Positions 6,170-12,453 are shown, counted from the stretch's first letter. The stretch is DNA of 13,141 nucleotides from CAYGWP01 sp964353455 (GCA_964353455.1 CAYGWP010000225.1:1-13141), one strand, 5' to 3'. The notes: a model not told the origin generated them from the letters alone. Translations and numbers: made by a program.

Positions 6170-7564
6170 TCATCGCCGCGGGATTTCGAGCCACCCGCGA
6201 CGGCCGTCCCAGGCGGCCGACAGGTCCGTGCTGCACGCATCGCAGCGGATGAGCGACCCGAGGGGCGTCCCGCGGTGGATCACGAGTTCCGCCGCGCAGA
6301 TGGGGCAGTGCGCGGCGTAGGTCTGCGGGATGCCGGTCTCGCCGGGGGTTTCGGCGATGAGGCCGAGCGCCGTCTCGACGGTCTCGCGTGTTGCTCTCTC
6401 GGCCACCATGCGGTTGAGTTCGTGGACCGATTCGCCCGTGCCGAAGACGATCGCGCCGACCAGCAGGTCGTTCTTAAAGACGAGCCGGCGAAACCCTGCG
6501 GCCCCCGCGCGGAGTTCCAGGACCGAGATGTCGCCGCCCTCCGGCAGGTGGCCGCGCCCGATGACCGCAAGGTCGGCCCCGAAGATGCTGGTGCGGACCC
6601 GCATGGCCTCAAGCGCCGGCTCGGCTGTGCGGCCGAGCATGCTCTCCGCCACAAGGCTGCCCTGCGCCCACGCCCGCTGCCAGCAGAAGGTGAATGAGCC
6701 GGGATCGATCTCCTCCGGCTCAAGGGGTTCCGTCACGTCTCCGGCGGCGAACACGTCCGCCGCGCTTGTCCGAAGCGCGGCATCGACCTTCACGCCGCGC
6801 GTCACCTGGATGCCGGATCCTTCGAGGAGGTCCACTGCCGGCCTCCGGCGGCAGCCGCACAACACAAGTTCCGCCGGGAGCATCTCGCCCGAGGCGATCT
6901 CGACCGCGGCAGCCCGCCCCCCCGACCCGATGATGCTCCGGGCCGGTGCTCCGCGGCGGACGACGATGCCGCTGTTCTCCAGGACGGTCTCCGCGAGGCC
7001 GCTCGTGGTCTCGTCAAGCATCTGCGGCCAGAAGCGGTCGTTCTCCAGCAGTTGGGTTACCTGGATGCCGCGCCCCGCCAGGACCGCCGCAAGGTTCAGC
7101 CCGATGACGCCCTCGGCGGTGATAACCGCCCGCCGCACGGAGTCGAGGAGGCCCTTGACCTCCTGCGCGGCCGAGAGGGTGTCGAACGTGGCCACGCCCT
7201 CCAGCGCTACGCCGGGGATCTCGGGCAGGGCCGAGTGCGTCCCGGTGGCCATCAGGAGCCGGTCGTAGCGGACCCGCTGGCCTGAGGCGAAGACGACTTC
7301 GTGAGAGGCCGGCTCGACGCGGGCGACGCGGGTCATCAGAAAGAGGTCGATCCGCTCGCGCCTGTATGCGTTGCGGCTCTGGAAGATGAGTTCCTGGAGG
7401 CTGACCGTGCCGGCGAGGAAATCGCCGAGTTGGCGGCGGAGGTAGAATGGGTGCCGCTCCTCGGTGACGATGCTGACCTGTGCATCGCCATCGGCCTTGC
7501 GGAGGCTCTTGGCGGCGCGGTACCCGGCCGCGCCGTTGCCGATTATCAGAAAGTGAGTGCTCAC
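6170..7564 (-). CDS. FAD-dependent pyridine nucleotide-disulphide-type oxidoreductase with C-terminal zinc ribbon
   Basis: 464 residues from GTG 7562-7564, preceded by GGATAGGACC. ATG 7591 in the same frame is an alternative that adds nine residues. Order: FAD-binding FLIIGNGAAGYRAA (5-18); YDRLLMATGTHSALP (100-114); a second Rossmann site VITAEGVIGLNLAAVL (147-162); VFAAGDVTEP (271-280), which closes the FAD site; then a C-terminal extension with CPIC (420-423) and CDAC (441-444), a zinc-ribbon or rubredoxin-like metal site. It resembles the NirB N-terminal/rubredoxin reductase branch and lacks a redox CxxxxC pair in the FAD domain. In the second site the first Gly of GxGxxG is Ala150 with Glu151, so NAD(P)H use may be altered. 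The electron partner is unknown. The open frame continues to 8392 but only through repeat DNA and the DUF2062 gene. maf follows after 22 nt. Confidence 0.85.
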   Translation of the reverse strand: MSTHFLIIGNGAAGYRAAKSLRKADGDAQVSIVTEERHPFYLRRQLGDFLAGTVSLQELIFQSRNAYRRERIDLFLMTRVARVEPASHEVVFASGQRVRYDRLLMATGTHSALPEIPGVALEGVATFDTLSAAQEVKGLLDSVRRAVITAEGVIGLNLAAVLAGRGIQVTQLLENDRFWPQMLDETTSGLAETVLENSGIVVRRGAPARSIIGSGGRAAAVEIASGEMLPAELVLCGCRRRPAVDLLEGSGIQVTRGVKVDAALRTSAADVFAAGDVTEPLEPEEIDPGSFTFCWQRAWAQGSLVAESMLGRTAEPALEAMRVRTSIFGADLAVIGRGHLPEGGDISVLELRAGAAGFRRLVFKNDLLVGAIVFGTGESVHELNRMVAERATRETVETALGLIAETPGETGIPQTYAAHCPICAAELVIHRGTPLGSLIRCDACSTDLSAAWDGRRGWLEIPRR

Positions 7565-7603
7565 GGTCCTATCCCGTTCTCCCGGCGACATCACGGCCCC
7601 GGG

Positions 7604-7753
7604 TACGTGTTTAGCGCACCATGCCGTTAACCCTCTCCCCTTGCGGGAGAGGGTGGCCGCAGGCCGGGTGAGGGGTTTGCCGTTGCTCCACCCCTCACCC
7701 CCGCCCCTCTCCCACAAGGGGAGAGGGGTGAACTGCGCCACGCTAAACGCGTA
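7604..7753. mobile_element. MITE-like palindromic element with CCCTCTCC hairpins (copy 2)
   Basis: The core 7623-7732 is the second copy of the repeat at 1760-1890: two hairpins (CCCTCTCC/GGGAGAGGG near 7631-7652, and CCCCTCTCCC/GGGGAGAGGGG near 7704-7728). The core is flanked by imperfect inverted arms: TACGTGTTTAGCG (7604-7616) and CGCTAAACGCGTA (7741-7753), complementary at 12 of 13 positions. It fills most of the 224-bp gap between the DUF2062 and FAD genes. It has no coding capacity; if mobile it would depend on a transposase elsewhere. I could not identify a target-site duplication. Confidence 0.6.
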
Positions 7754-7788
7754 CGCCCCGGCGAAGGCCCGTGGCACGCGAAGAGCGA

Positions 7789-8340
7789 TTACTTCACGGC
7801 GTCCGTCGGCCCGCCGGACTCCTTGCTCGCGGTCCCGGGCTTCGGGCGGTGGTGCGGGAAACGCCGGCGGCAAATCGTGATCAGGTAGTACATGATAACA
7901 TAAAAAATGGCCCCGGCCACCAGTCCGACAAGGCAGGTTCCGACCCAGAGCGGGACGGCGACGTCGTACGCCAGCGAGGCCACCTGCGTAAGCGTATCTT
8001 TCCAGCCGACGTTGCCTTCGAGGAGTTCCTTGAACCGCTCCCAGAAGTCGCTTGGCGTCGGACCGTCCGCAATCATCCAGCCCACCCAGTAGCAGAACCC
8101 GTAGATCGGCCCGTTCGTGAACGGGTTGGTCACCCAGACCATCGGGATGCCTGCCACCTTGTTCGCCCTCAGGAGCCACGCTATGCCCACCACGAGCAGC
8201 ATCTGGATGCCCCACGTGGGCGTCACCGCCACGAACGTGCCGATGGCGACCCCCAAGGCGATCCGGTGCGCCGAATCGTCCAGGTGCAGCAAATGTAAGA
8301 ACCATTCTTCGAACTTTTTTAGGGTCCTGCGTACCGGCAA
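7789..8340 (-). CDS. DUF2062 membrane protein
   Basis: 183 residues from TTG 8338-8340. The TTG is chosen because a perfect AAGGAG (8347-8352) lies 6 nt upstream; the frame stays open to 8502 only because it runs through repeat DNA. The DUF2062 domain starts near residue 24 (SAHRIALGVAIGTFVAVTPT, WGIQMLLVVGIAWLLRANKVAGIP), with the family hallmark WVTNPFTNGPIYGFCYWVG (69-87). About four hydrophobic segments are visible: 28-45, 44-60, 78-92 and 130-156. The tail is basic. DUF2062 proteins are inner-membrane proteins of unknown function, often found with glycosyltransferases and envelope genes. Here it follows a GT9 enzyme, which fits, though 165 bp of repeat lies between. Confidence 0.85.
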   Translation of the reverse strand: MPVRRTLKKFEEWFLHLLHLDDSAHRIALGVAIGTFVAVTPTWGIQMLLVVGIAWLLRANKVAGIPMVWVTNPFTNGPIYGFCYWVGWMIADGPTPSDFWERFKELLEGNVGWKDTLTQVASLAYDVAVPLWVGTCLVGLVAGAIFYVIMYYLITICRRRFPHHRPKPGTASKESGGPTDAVK

Positions 8341-8363
8341 TCGGTGCTCCTTGAACTCCAATA

Positions 8364-8520
8364 AACGGCAAACGGCAAAAGGCAATGACCAATCAAACAG
8401 CAAAAGGCAAACAGCAATAAAGGCGACGCGCGTCCGTGCAGTTCTTGCCGTTTGCAGTTTGCCTTTTGATTGGTCATTGCGGTTTGCCGTTTGTAGTTTC
8501 AATGGTCATTGGTCATTCTT
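8364..8520. repeat. Long inverted repeat of GGCAAACGGCAA / ATTGGTCATT type
   Basis: The left arm (about 8364-8417: AAACGGCAAACGGCAAAAGG, then CAATGACCAATCAAACAGCA) is largely complementary to the right arm (about 8445-8493: TTGCCGTTTGCAGTTTGCC, then TTTTGATTGGTCATTGC). A further GGTCATTGGTCATT pair follows at 8504-8517. The loop is about 27 nt. Each arm contains internal direct repeats of GGCAAA(C/A). The unit is AT-richer than its surroundings. It occupies the whole gap between the GT9 stop and the DUF2062 start and encodes the last codons and stop of the GT9 gene. Confidence 0.75.
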
Positions 8521-9573
8521 TGGCAGCAATACTTCCAGCACGTGGCGCGCCACCTCATCGGCCGTCACGCTCGCAAGGCACTCAAGCGCCCGCGGACCGC
8601 CCGCGTACAGGCAGTCGCGCCGGTAGCACGGGCTGCACGGCGCACGCCCGGCGACGGCGCAATGGCCCGGCCCGTACGGCCCCGTGCGGGCGGGGTTGGT
8701 GGGTCCGAAGACGGCGACCACGGGCGTTCCGACGGCAGCGGCCACGTGCATCGGCCCGGAATCGTTGGTCAGCATCGCGCGGGCCTCGGCAATGACCGCC
8801 GGGAGTTCTCTCAGCGAGGTGCGGCCCGCGAGGTCAATCGGCCGCGCACGCGATGCCTCGGCGATGCTCGCCGCGCCGGCCGCCGCCGCGGCGCTGCCGA
8901 CGAGAACCGCCCGGGCGCCCGTCTCGGCGTGCAGGCGGTCGATGACCTCGGCGAACCTCTCGGCCGGCCACTGCTTGGTCGGCCAGCGTGCGTGGGCCGA
9001 GACGGCCACAAGCGGCCGGTTTGCCTCAAGGCCCGCCTCCGCCAGCCGCCGCCGCGCCGCCGCACGCGACTCGTCCGTCACCGGCAGATGGTCGGTCGCC
9101 TTCGGGGCCGCCAGCCCGACGTGCCGCGCGAGCAGCATGTACCGGTCCACCGCGTGCATGTCCCTCGTGGGCACATCCACCTTGTCGGTGTAGAAGAGCG
9201 GTGCAAGTTCTCGCGCGGCGCCGAAGCCGACGCGGCTGGGCGCCCCCGTGGCGCTGGCGATGAATCCGCTGCGGAAGAGGCCCTGTAAGTCGAGCACCGC
9301 GGTGAACTTCCGCTGACGCAGGTCCTCGATGAACGCGAGAAAGTCGGCCGTGGCGCCCAGGCTGCGGCCGATGCGTCCGAATCGCCGCCGTGGAAACGCG
9401 ATGACCTCGTCCAGCCGCGGGTGCCCTTCCAGGATGCCGGCCAGCGATTCGTTCACGAGCCACGCGACGCGGGCCTCGGGGTGCGATTCCCGCAGGGCCG
9501 TCAAGACCGGCAGCGCCTGGACGATGTCGCCGAGCGATGAGGGCTTGATGATCAGTGTTCGCGAGAAGTTCAT
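8506..9573 (-). CDS. Glycosyltransferase family 9 (heptosyltransferase-like)
   Basis: 355 residues from ATG 9571-9573 (weak ribosome site). GT9 enzymes transfer heptose or a similar sugar from an ADP-sugar to the inner core of lipopolysaccharide at the cytosolic face of the inner membrane. Signatures: TLIIKPSSLGDIVQALPVL (6-24), VLDLQGLFRSG (93-103), the VSAHARWPTKQWPAERFAEV sugar-nucleotide region with TK at 199-200, and the C-terminal LTNDSGPMHVAAAVGTP (268-284) with VFGPTNP. A four-Cys cluster, C313, C316, C321 and C332 (APCSPC, RRDC, EC), matches the CSPC element of many GT9 proteins. The last residues (KNDQ) and stop are encoded by a repeat. With the LPS-kinase-like protein upstream it suggests core-oligosaccharide assembly; the exact acceptor is unknown. 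Confidence 0.9.
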   Translation of the reverse strand: MNFSRTLIIKPSSLGDIVQALPVLTALRESHPEARVAWLVNESLAGILEGHPRLDEVIAFPRRRFGRIGRSLGATADFLAFIEDLRQRKFTAVLDLQGLFRSGFIASATGAPSRVGFGAARELAPLFYTDKVDVPTRDMHAVDRYMLLARHVGLAAPKATDHLPVTDESRAAARRRLAEAGLEANRPLVAVSAHARWPTKQWPAERFAEVIDRLHAETGARAVLVGSAAAAAGAASIAEASRARPIDLAGRTSLRELPAVIAEARAMLTNDSGPMHVAAAVGTPVVAVFGPTNPARTGPYGPGHCAVAGRAPCSPCYRRDCLYAGGPRALECLASVTADEVARHVLEVLLPKNDQ

Positions 9574-9586
9574 TAGTACCCGCGAC

Positions 9587-9627
9587 CTTACGGCCGCACT
9601 CAGGGCAGGCTCTTACGGTCGCAACTC
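9587..9627. repeat. Direct repeat in the GT9 leader
   Basis: CTTACGGCCGCACTC (9587-9601) and CTTACGGTCGCAACTC (9612-9627) differ by one substitution and one insertion and are spaced 25 nt start to start. They lie 14-54 nt upstream of the GT9 start. They could be paired regulator sites or a local duplication. Confidence 0.45.
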
Positions 9628-9631
9628 TGCT

Positions 9632-9650
9632 TGCACTATAGTATAGTGCA
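9632..9650. promoter_or_regulatory. Perfect 19-bp palindrome (candidate operator)
   Basis: TGCACTATAGTATAGTGCA: 9-bp arms around a single central G. It is followed by TTTTTT on the plus strand. It lies 10 nt upstream of the -35 box proposed for the small RNA, and 59 nt upstream of the GT9 start on the other strand, so one regulator could control both. With a one-base centre it is better as a DNA site for a dimer than as an RNA hairpin. Confidence 0.6.
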
Positions 9651-9659
9651 TTTTTTCTC

Positions 9660-9687
9660 TTGCTTTTGCGGTCATATAGCCTATATT
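9660..9687 (+). promoter_or_regulatory. Candidate sigma70 promoter for a small RNA
   Basis: Plus strand: -35 TTGCTT (9660-9665), 16-nt spacer, -10 TATATT (9682-9687). The predicted first base is near 9694, exactly where the structured element begins. No protein-coding start follows it. Confidence 0.6.
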
Positions 9688-9693
9688 AGTAAA

Positions 9694-9755
9694 GGCGACC
9701 AAGACAGCCGCAAGTGTGCGACTGGCGAGGCGAAAGCCTCCTTGGCCGCTTTTTT
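9694..9755 (+). ncRNA. Candidate structured small RNA next to the DUF3800 gene
   Basis: About 62 nt that fold as a closed three-way junction. The outer stem is GGCGACCAAG (9694-9703) with CTTGGCCGCT (9741-9750); it has one A-C mismatch and can be lengthened by flanking AAA/TTT. Hairpin 1 (9707-9726) has CGCA/TGCG around AGTG, plus a GC clamp and a 4-nt bulge. Hairpin 2 (9727-9740) is GAGGC-GAAA-GCCTC and stacks directly on the outer stem. Six Ts (9750-9755) close it like an intrinsic terminator. A good promoter lies at the right distance upstream. The T-run overlaps the stop codon of the convergent DUF3800 gene (9754-9756). Structured RNAs near DUF3800 genes have been described as motifs without known function; I cannot test which, if any, this matches. 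Alternative: a complex bidirectional terminator for the DUF3800 mRNA. Confidence 0.6.
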
Positions 9756-10482
9756 ATGGCCACTTCTTGATCCCAAACCCCTGGAGCCGGGTGCCGCGGC
9801 GCCAGAACCGTTTCTGAATCGCCTGAAACTCCGTACTGTTCTTGCCGTGCGCCATCTCCCGGTAAAAGACGTTGGTGCACACGTCCGCCACCTGTAAGAG
9901 GTTGGAAGTGTGGGACTTGGCGAAGAACGTTCCCTCGACGATGTGCAGGGGGCTCAAGTGCTCCGATTGATCCAGCAGGAAAGACTGGAAATAACGGAGG
10001 TTGTCGTCGCTCTTCTCCTTGGTGGGGTCCAGGATGACGATGCCCGACCGGTCTTGCTGGTCATGCAGGAAGGAGTTGTAGCGCTCCAGAAGCAATTCCA
10101 GCGACCGGACTTCCGGCTTCACCAGGCGGGGACTCTTGGACGTGTCCACGCGACGTTTGTCAATTACAACGCCCAACAGCGTAATGTCCGGGTTCCCTCC
10201 TACAAGCGTCATTAACTCTGTCATAAAGAAATTTCGCCGGTTTTGCTCCCAGCCGACAAACGCCCCTTTGCCTCGCCGGATGTCCGATGCTTTGATCTCC
10301 GCATCTCGCGTGAGGCCGCGGTTTCTCTTGAAGGATGTCAGCCGGTCGTGCCACGCCTTCCACTTCCATCCGTGCAGGATCACGCCGACCCTGGCGAAGA
10401 GCGTGCTTCCGCCCCAGCCCGTGCAACCGCCGGCCGAAGGGTAACCGGTGTCGCCCGACTCGTCCACGAACATCATGTACAA
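9754..10482 (-). CDS. DUF3800 family protein
   Basis: 242 residues from TTG 10480-10482; ATGs at 10476 and 10473 are alternatives. TTG gives the usual MY-x-x-FVDESGD opening and lies about 11 nt after GGGAAGG. Hallmarks of DUF3800: the DE pair D7-E8 in FVDESGDTG, AEIKASD with E62, VILDPTKEKSDDN with D152, and the C-terminal QVAD (197-200). Acidic residues spread in this way recall an RNase H-like nuclease site, but activity is not established; this is inference. The family occurs in bacteria, phages and mobile islands. The gene starts 18 nt after the kinase stop, yet is far lower in GC (10201-10260 is 26/60 G+C, against 48/60 for 10981-11040 in the kinase), a sign of acquisition. Its stop overlaps the terminator of a candidate small RNA on the other strand. 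Confidence 0.9.
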   Translation of the reverse strand: MYMMFVDESGDTGYPSAGGCTGWGGSTLFARVGVILHGWKWKAWHDRLTSFKRNRGLTRDAEIKASDIRRGKGAFVGWEQNRRNFFMTELMTLVGGNPDITLLGVVIDKRRVDTSKSPRLVKPEVRSLELLLERYNSFLHDQQDRSGIVILDPTKEKSDDNLRYFQSFLLDQSEHLSPLHIVEGTFFAKSHTSNLLQVADVCTNVFYREMAHGKNSTEFQAIQKRFWRRGTRLQGFGIKKWP

Positions 10483-10500
10483 GTTGCCAACCGCCTTCCC

Positions 10501-12192
10501 TTACATCGTCAGGGCGCCCTTGCGCCGAAGCGCCGCCGCCTTGCGCCGGCTGAGGCGGGCGATCTTCCGCCACCAGCGCCTGAGCCTTCGCGCCGGGCGG
10601 CGGTCTCCGCGCCCCCGCCGGCGGACCGTGATCGCACCCATGCAACCGCGCCGGCCCAGGTACGTCCGGAGGAACCGCAGCCGGTCCGCCTGTCGCGCAA
10701 CGCCCCACTCGTCCAGACTCACGCTGAGGCGCATGAGGTCCCGCGCCCTGCGCCCGGCCGACACGGCGGCCCGCTCGCGGAGGCCGTCGAGGTCCACGAG
10801 CACCGGCTGCCCGCCCGCCGGCGCGACGAGAATGTTCGGGGCCTTCAGGTCCCTGTGCGAGAACCCCGCATCGTGCATCCGGCGGATCATCCGCGCAAGT
10901 TCCCGCACCACCCGCCGCCGCTCGGCCGCAGGCGGACCGCGGCGAAGCCAGTCGGAGAGCGGCTCGCCCGCGACCGCCTCGGTCATGACGAGCGTGTCGC
11001 GGACCCTGCCGCCGCCCCGCCGGTCCACGGCCGCCGCAGGCCGCGCGGTCGCGATGCCGCGGGCCAGCAGGGCATGCCCCCGCCGAAACGCCGCCATCGA
11101 CCGCGACGGACCGAGCACCCCACGCACCAGGCCGCGCTCCCGCGCACGGTTGTGGCGTTTGGCGATGAGCGACCGGCCGCCGTCAATCGCAATGCGCCAG
11201 ACGGTCGATGTGCGGCCTTCCTTGAGCGGCTCGAAGGGGACAGTCCCCTTCGCGAGAAGCGCTTGGACCGCATCGGCCCAGTCGGCGGTGGCCCAGCCGC
11301 GCCATGCGCCGCCGGCGATGCGGCGGAAGTACTTCGACTCGCGGCATGTGCGGCGGTCGCGCCGGCGGTAGAAGTCCCGCCGATACGCCGCCGTCGCCCG
11401 CGCGACGAGGCGGGCGCCGGGGACCTCGCCGAGGAGTTCCCGCAGCCGCCCCAAACACCGCAGCCGCGCGGCCGTCGAGGAAATCGGCTCGAAGAAATGT
11501 TCCAGTTGCACAAGGTGCTTCAGGATCGCCTCCGGCGGCGCAGGGTGCTCGGCCGATGCCAGGTCCACGAGGCTGAGGCGCCAGCCGCCCGGCCCGCCCG
11601 AAACGAGCAGGTTCCCCGGATGAAGGTCCGCCAAATAGAGGTCCGCCTCCGCCAGCCGCGCTACAAGGTCCGCCAGGGCATACGCCAGTTCGTGCGGCGC
11701 GATGGTCCCGGCGGGTGTTTCGCGGCGCCGACGGAAGATGGCAACGAGTTCCGGCGGCCGCGCGCCGGGGTACGGCGGCTCGTCGGGCAACGGCTCGAAG
11801 TAGTTCTCGAAGAGGTGCTCGTCCAGCCGGCGGCCGCCGGGAATCTCTCGCGTGATGAGCCTTTCCTCTGCGCCGCGGGCGAGGGCAACCGGTTCCGGCA
11901 CATCCAGGCCGGCCGCACGGGCCCGAGCGAGCGCATCCCACTCCCGCCTGCCAGGTCCCAGGCCGAGCCGCGCCCGGAGGCGCCGCAGCAGGTCCCCGGC
12001 CGCATAGGCCTTGACGAAGAAGCCCTCGCCGCCGGCCTCGCACCGGCAGACGGTCCGCCGATGGCCGCGCTTGACGACCGTCAGGCGTTCCGGCCGCTCG
12101 ATCGGCCATCCGTCGGCCAGGAGGGGCGCGGCGGCCGCACGCCGTATCCACCAGCGGCGGCCATCGCGCTCGATGGTCTCGGTATCGTCCAT
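10501..12192 (-). CDS. Tandem Kdo/WaaP-like (LPS core) kinase-fold protein
   Basis: 563 residues from ATG 12190-12192; TTG 12276 and ATG 12249 in the same frame are possible. No start has a good ribosome site. It has two protein-kinase-like folds of the lipopolysaccharide-kinase type. Domain 1, about 40-230: FFVKAY with K61, REWDALARA with E84, LADLHPGNLLV (187-197, the catalytic-loop equivalent) and SLVDLA with D210. Domain 2, about 325-480: TSTVWRIAIDGGRSLIAKRH with K345, FSHRDLKAPNILV (444-456) with D448 and N453, and VLVDLDGL with D467. The C-terminal 50 residues are strongly basic (RRRGRGDRRPARRLRRWW) and may bind membrane. Such kinases phosphorylate Kdo or heptose of the LPS core on the cytosolic side. 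A GT9 enzyme two genes downstream supports an envelope role. Both domains keep their catalytic residues. The linker holds a palindromic repeat (KGTVPF). Confidence 0.85.
   Translation of the reverse strand: MDDTETIERDGRRWWIRRAAAAPLLADGWPIERPERLTVVKRGHRRTVCRCEAGGEGFFVKAYAAGDLLRRLRARLGLGPGRREWDALARARAAGLDVPEPVALARGAEERLITREIPGGRRLDEHLFENYFEPLPDEPPYPGARPPELVAIFRRRRETPAGTIAPHELAYALADLVARLAEADLYLADLHPGNLLVSGGPGGWRLSLVDLASAEHPAPPEAILKHLVQLEHFFEPISSTAARLRCLGRLRELLGEVPGARLVARATAAYRRDFYRRRDRRTCRESKYFRRIAGGAWRGWATADWADAVQALLAKGTVPFEPLKEGRTSTVWRIAIDGGRSLIAKRHNRARERGLVRGVLGPSRSMAAFRRGHALLARGIATARPAAAVDRRGGGRVRDTLVMTEAVAGEPLSDWLRRGPPAAERRRVVRELARMIRRMHDAGFSHRDLKAPNILVAPAGGQPVLVDLDGLRERAAVSAGRRARDLMRLSVSLDEWGVARQADRLRFLRTYLGRRGCMGAITVRRRGRGDRRPARRLRRWWRKIARLSRRKAAALRRKGALTM
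11232..11252. repeat. GGGGACAGTCCCC palindrome inside the kinase gene
   Basis: Perfect palindrome: 10-bp arms CGAAGGGGAC (11232-11241) and GTCCCCTTCG (11243-11252) around a central A. Read in frame it encodes AKGTVPFE (residues 314-321), the linker between the two kinase domains. From memory, AAGGGGACAGTCCCCTT is a common dispersed repeat in planctomycete genomes, so this looks like a repeat tolerated in coding DNA. Confidence 0.6.
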
Positions 12193-12283
12193 GCAATCGG
12201 GGGTTCCAGCGCCACGGATGCCCTCTCGGCCCCCGGGCGCACGGGGCATCGTAGTCCGGCCCCGAAGGGCTTTCAAGGCAAAA

Positions 12284-12324
12284 GGGTTGCCGGCGAAAAG
12301 GTTTGCCGGCGAAAAGGTTTGACC
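12284..12324. repeat. 16-bp tandem repeat upstream of the Ser/Thr kinase promoter
   Basis: GGGTTGCCGGCGAAAA (12284-12299) and GGTTTGCCGGCGAAAA (12300-12315) differ by one base. A third partial unit, GGTTTG, begins at 12316 and runs into the -35 box. Lying between divergent kinase genes, they could be binding sites for one regulator. A chance slippage duplication is also possible. Confidence 0.6.
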
Positions 12325-12346
12325 TCGCGGACGGTTTCCCTAGAAT
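12319..12346 (+). promoter_or_regulatory. Candidate sigma70 promoter of the Ser/Thr kinase gene
   Basis: -35 TTGACC (12319-12324), 16-nt spacer, -10 TAGAAT (12341-12346), each one base from consensus. The predicted start is near 12353, giving a leader of about 100 nt before ATG 12454. The leader (12353-12453) shows nothing else I can name. Confidence 0.6.
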
Positions 12347-12453
12347 AGGCTGCGACACTATTCCGGCCGTCCGTCACGGGCGGCGCTCAAGGTCAAGCAG
12401 TGGGGTTGCGGCGCAATCGTCGCCAGGGGCAATACAGCGGTTCGGAAAGGCCA

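Noticed and set aside
7565..8392. Upstream extension of the FAD oxidoreductase frame to 740 residues
   Set aside because: It runs through the repeat element and over the DUF2062 gene in another frame, with low-complexity sequence. The family normally starts at the FAD motif, where GTG 7564 lies.
8364..8520. CRISPR array in the GGCAAA / GGTCATT repeats
   Set aside because: Units are short, unevenly spaced and arranged as an inverted repeat, with no unique spacers of regular length and no cas genes.
9632..9656. Intrinsic terminator (palindrome plus TTTTTT)
   Set aside because: The stem is AT-rich with a one-base centre and no plus-strand gene ends upstream; an operator explains it better.
9694..9755. 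Known riboswitch classes (c-di-GMP, fluoride, preQ1, others) for the structured element
   Set aside because: The fold has GCGAAAGCC-like pieces, but I could not match any conserved ligand-binding core, and no plus-strand gene follows the terminator for it to control.
9631..9897. Short plus-strand open frame of 88 codons across the small-RNA region
   Set aside because: No ribosome site or domain; it runs through the structured terminator into the antisense of DUF3800.
10243..12348. 701-codon open frame on the plus strand opposite the tandem kinase and part of DUF3800
   Set aside because: It is antisense to a gene with clear kinase motifs. Its protein is Pro/Arg/Ala-rich with no recognisable domain and arises from high GC at third positions.
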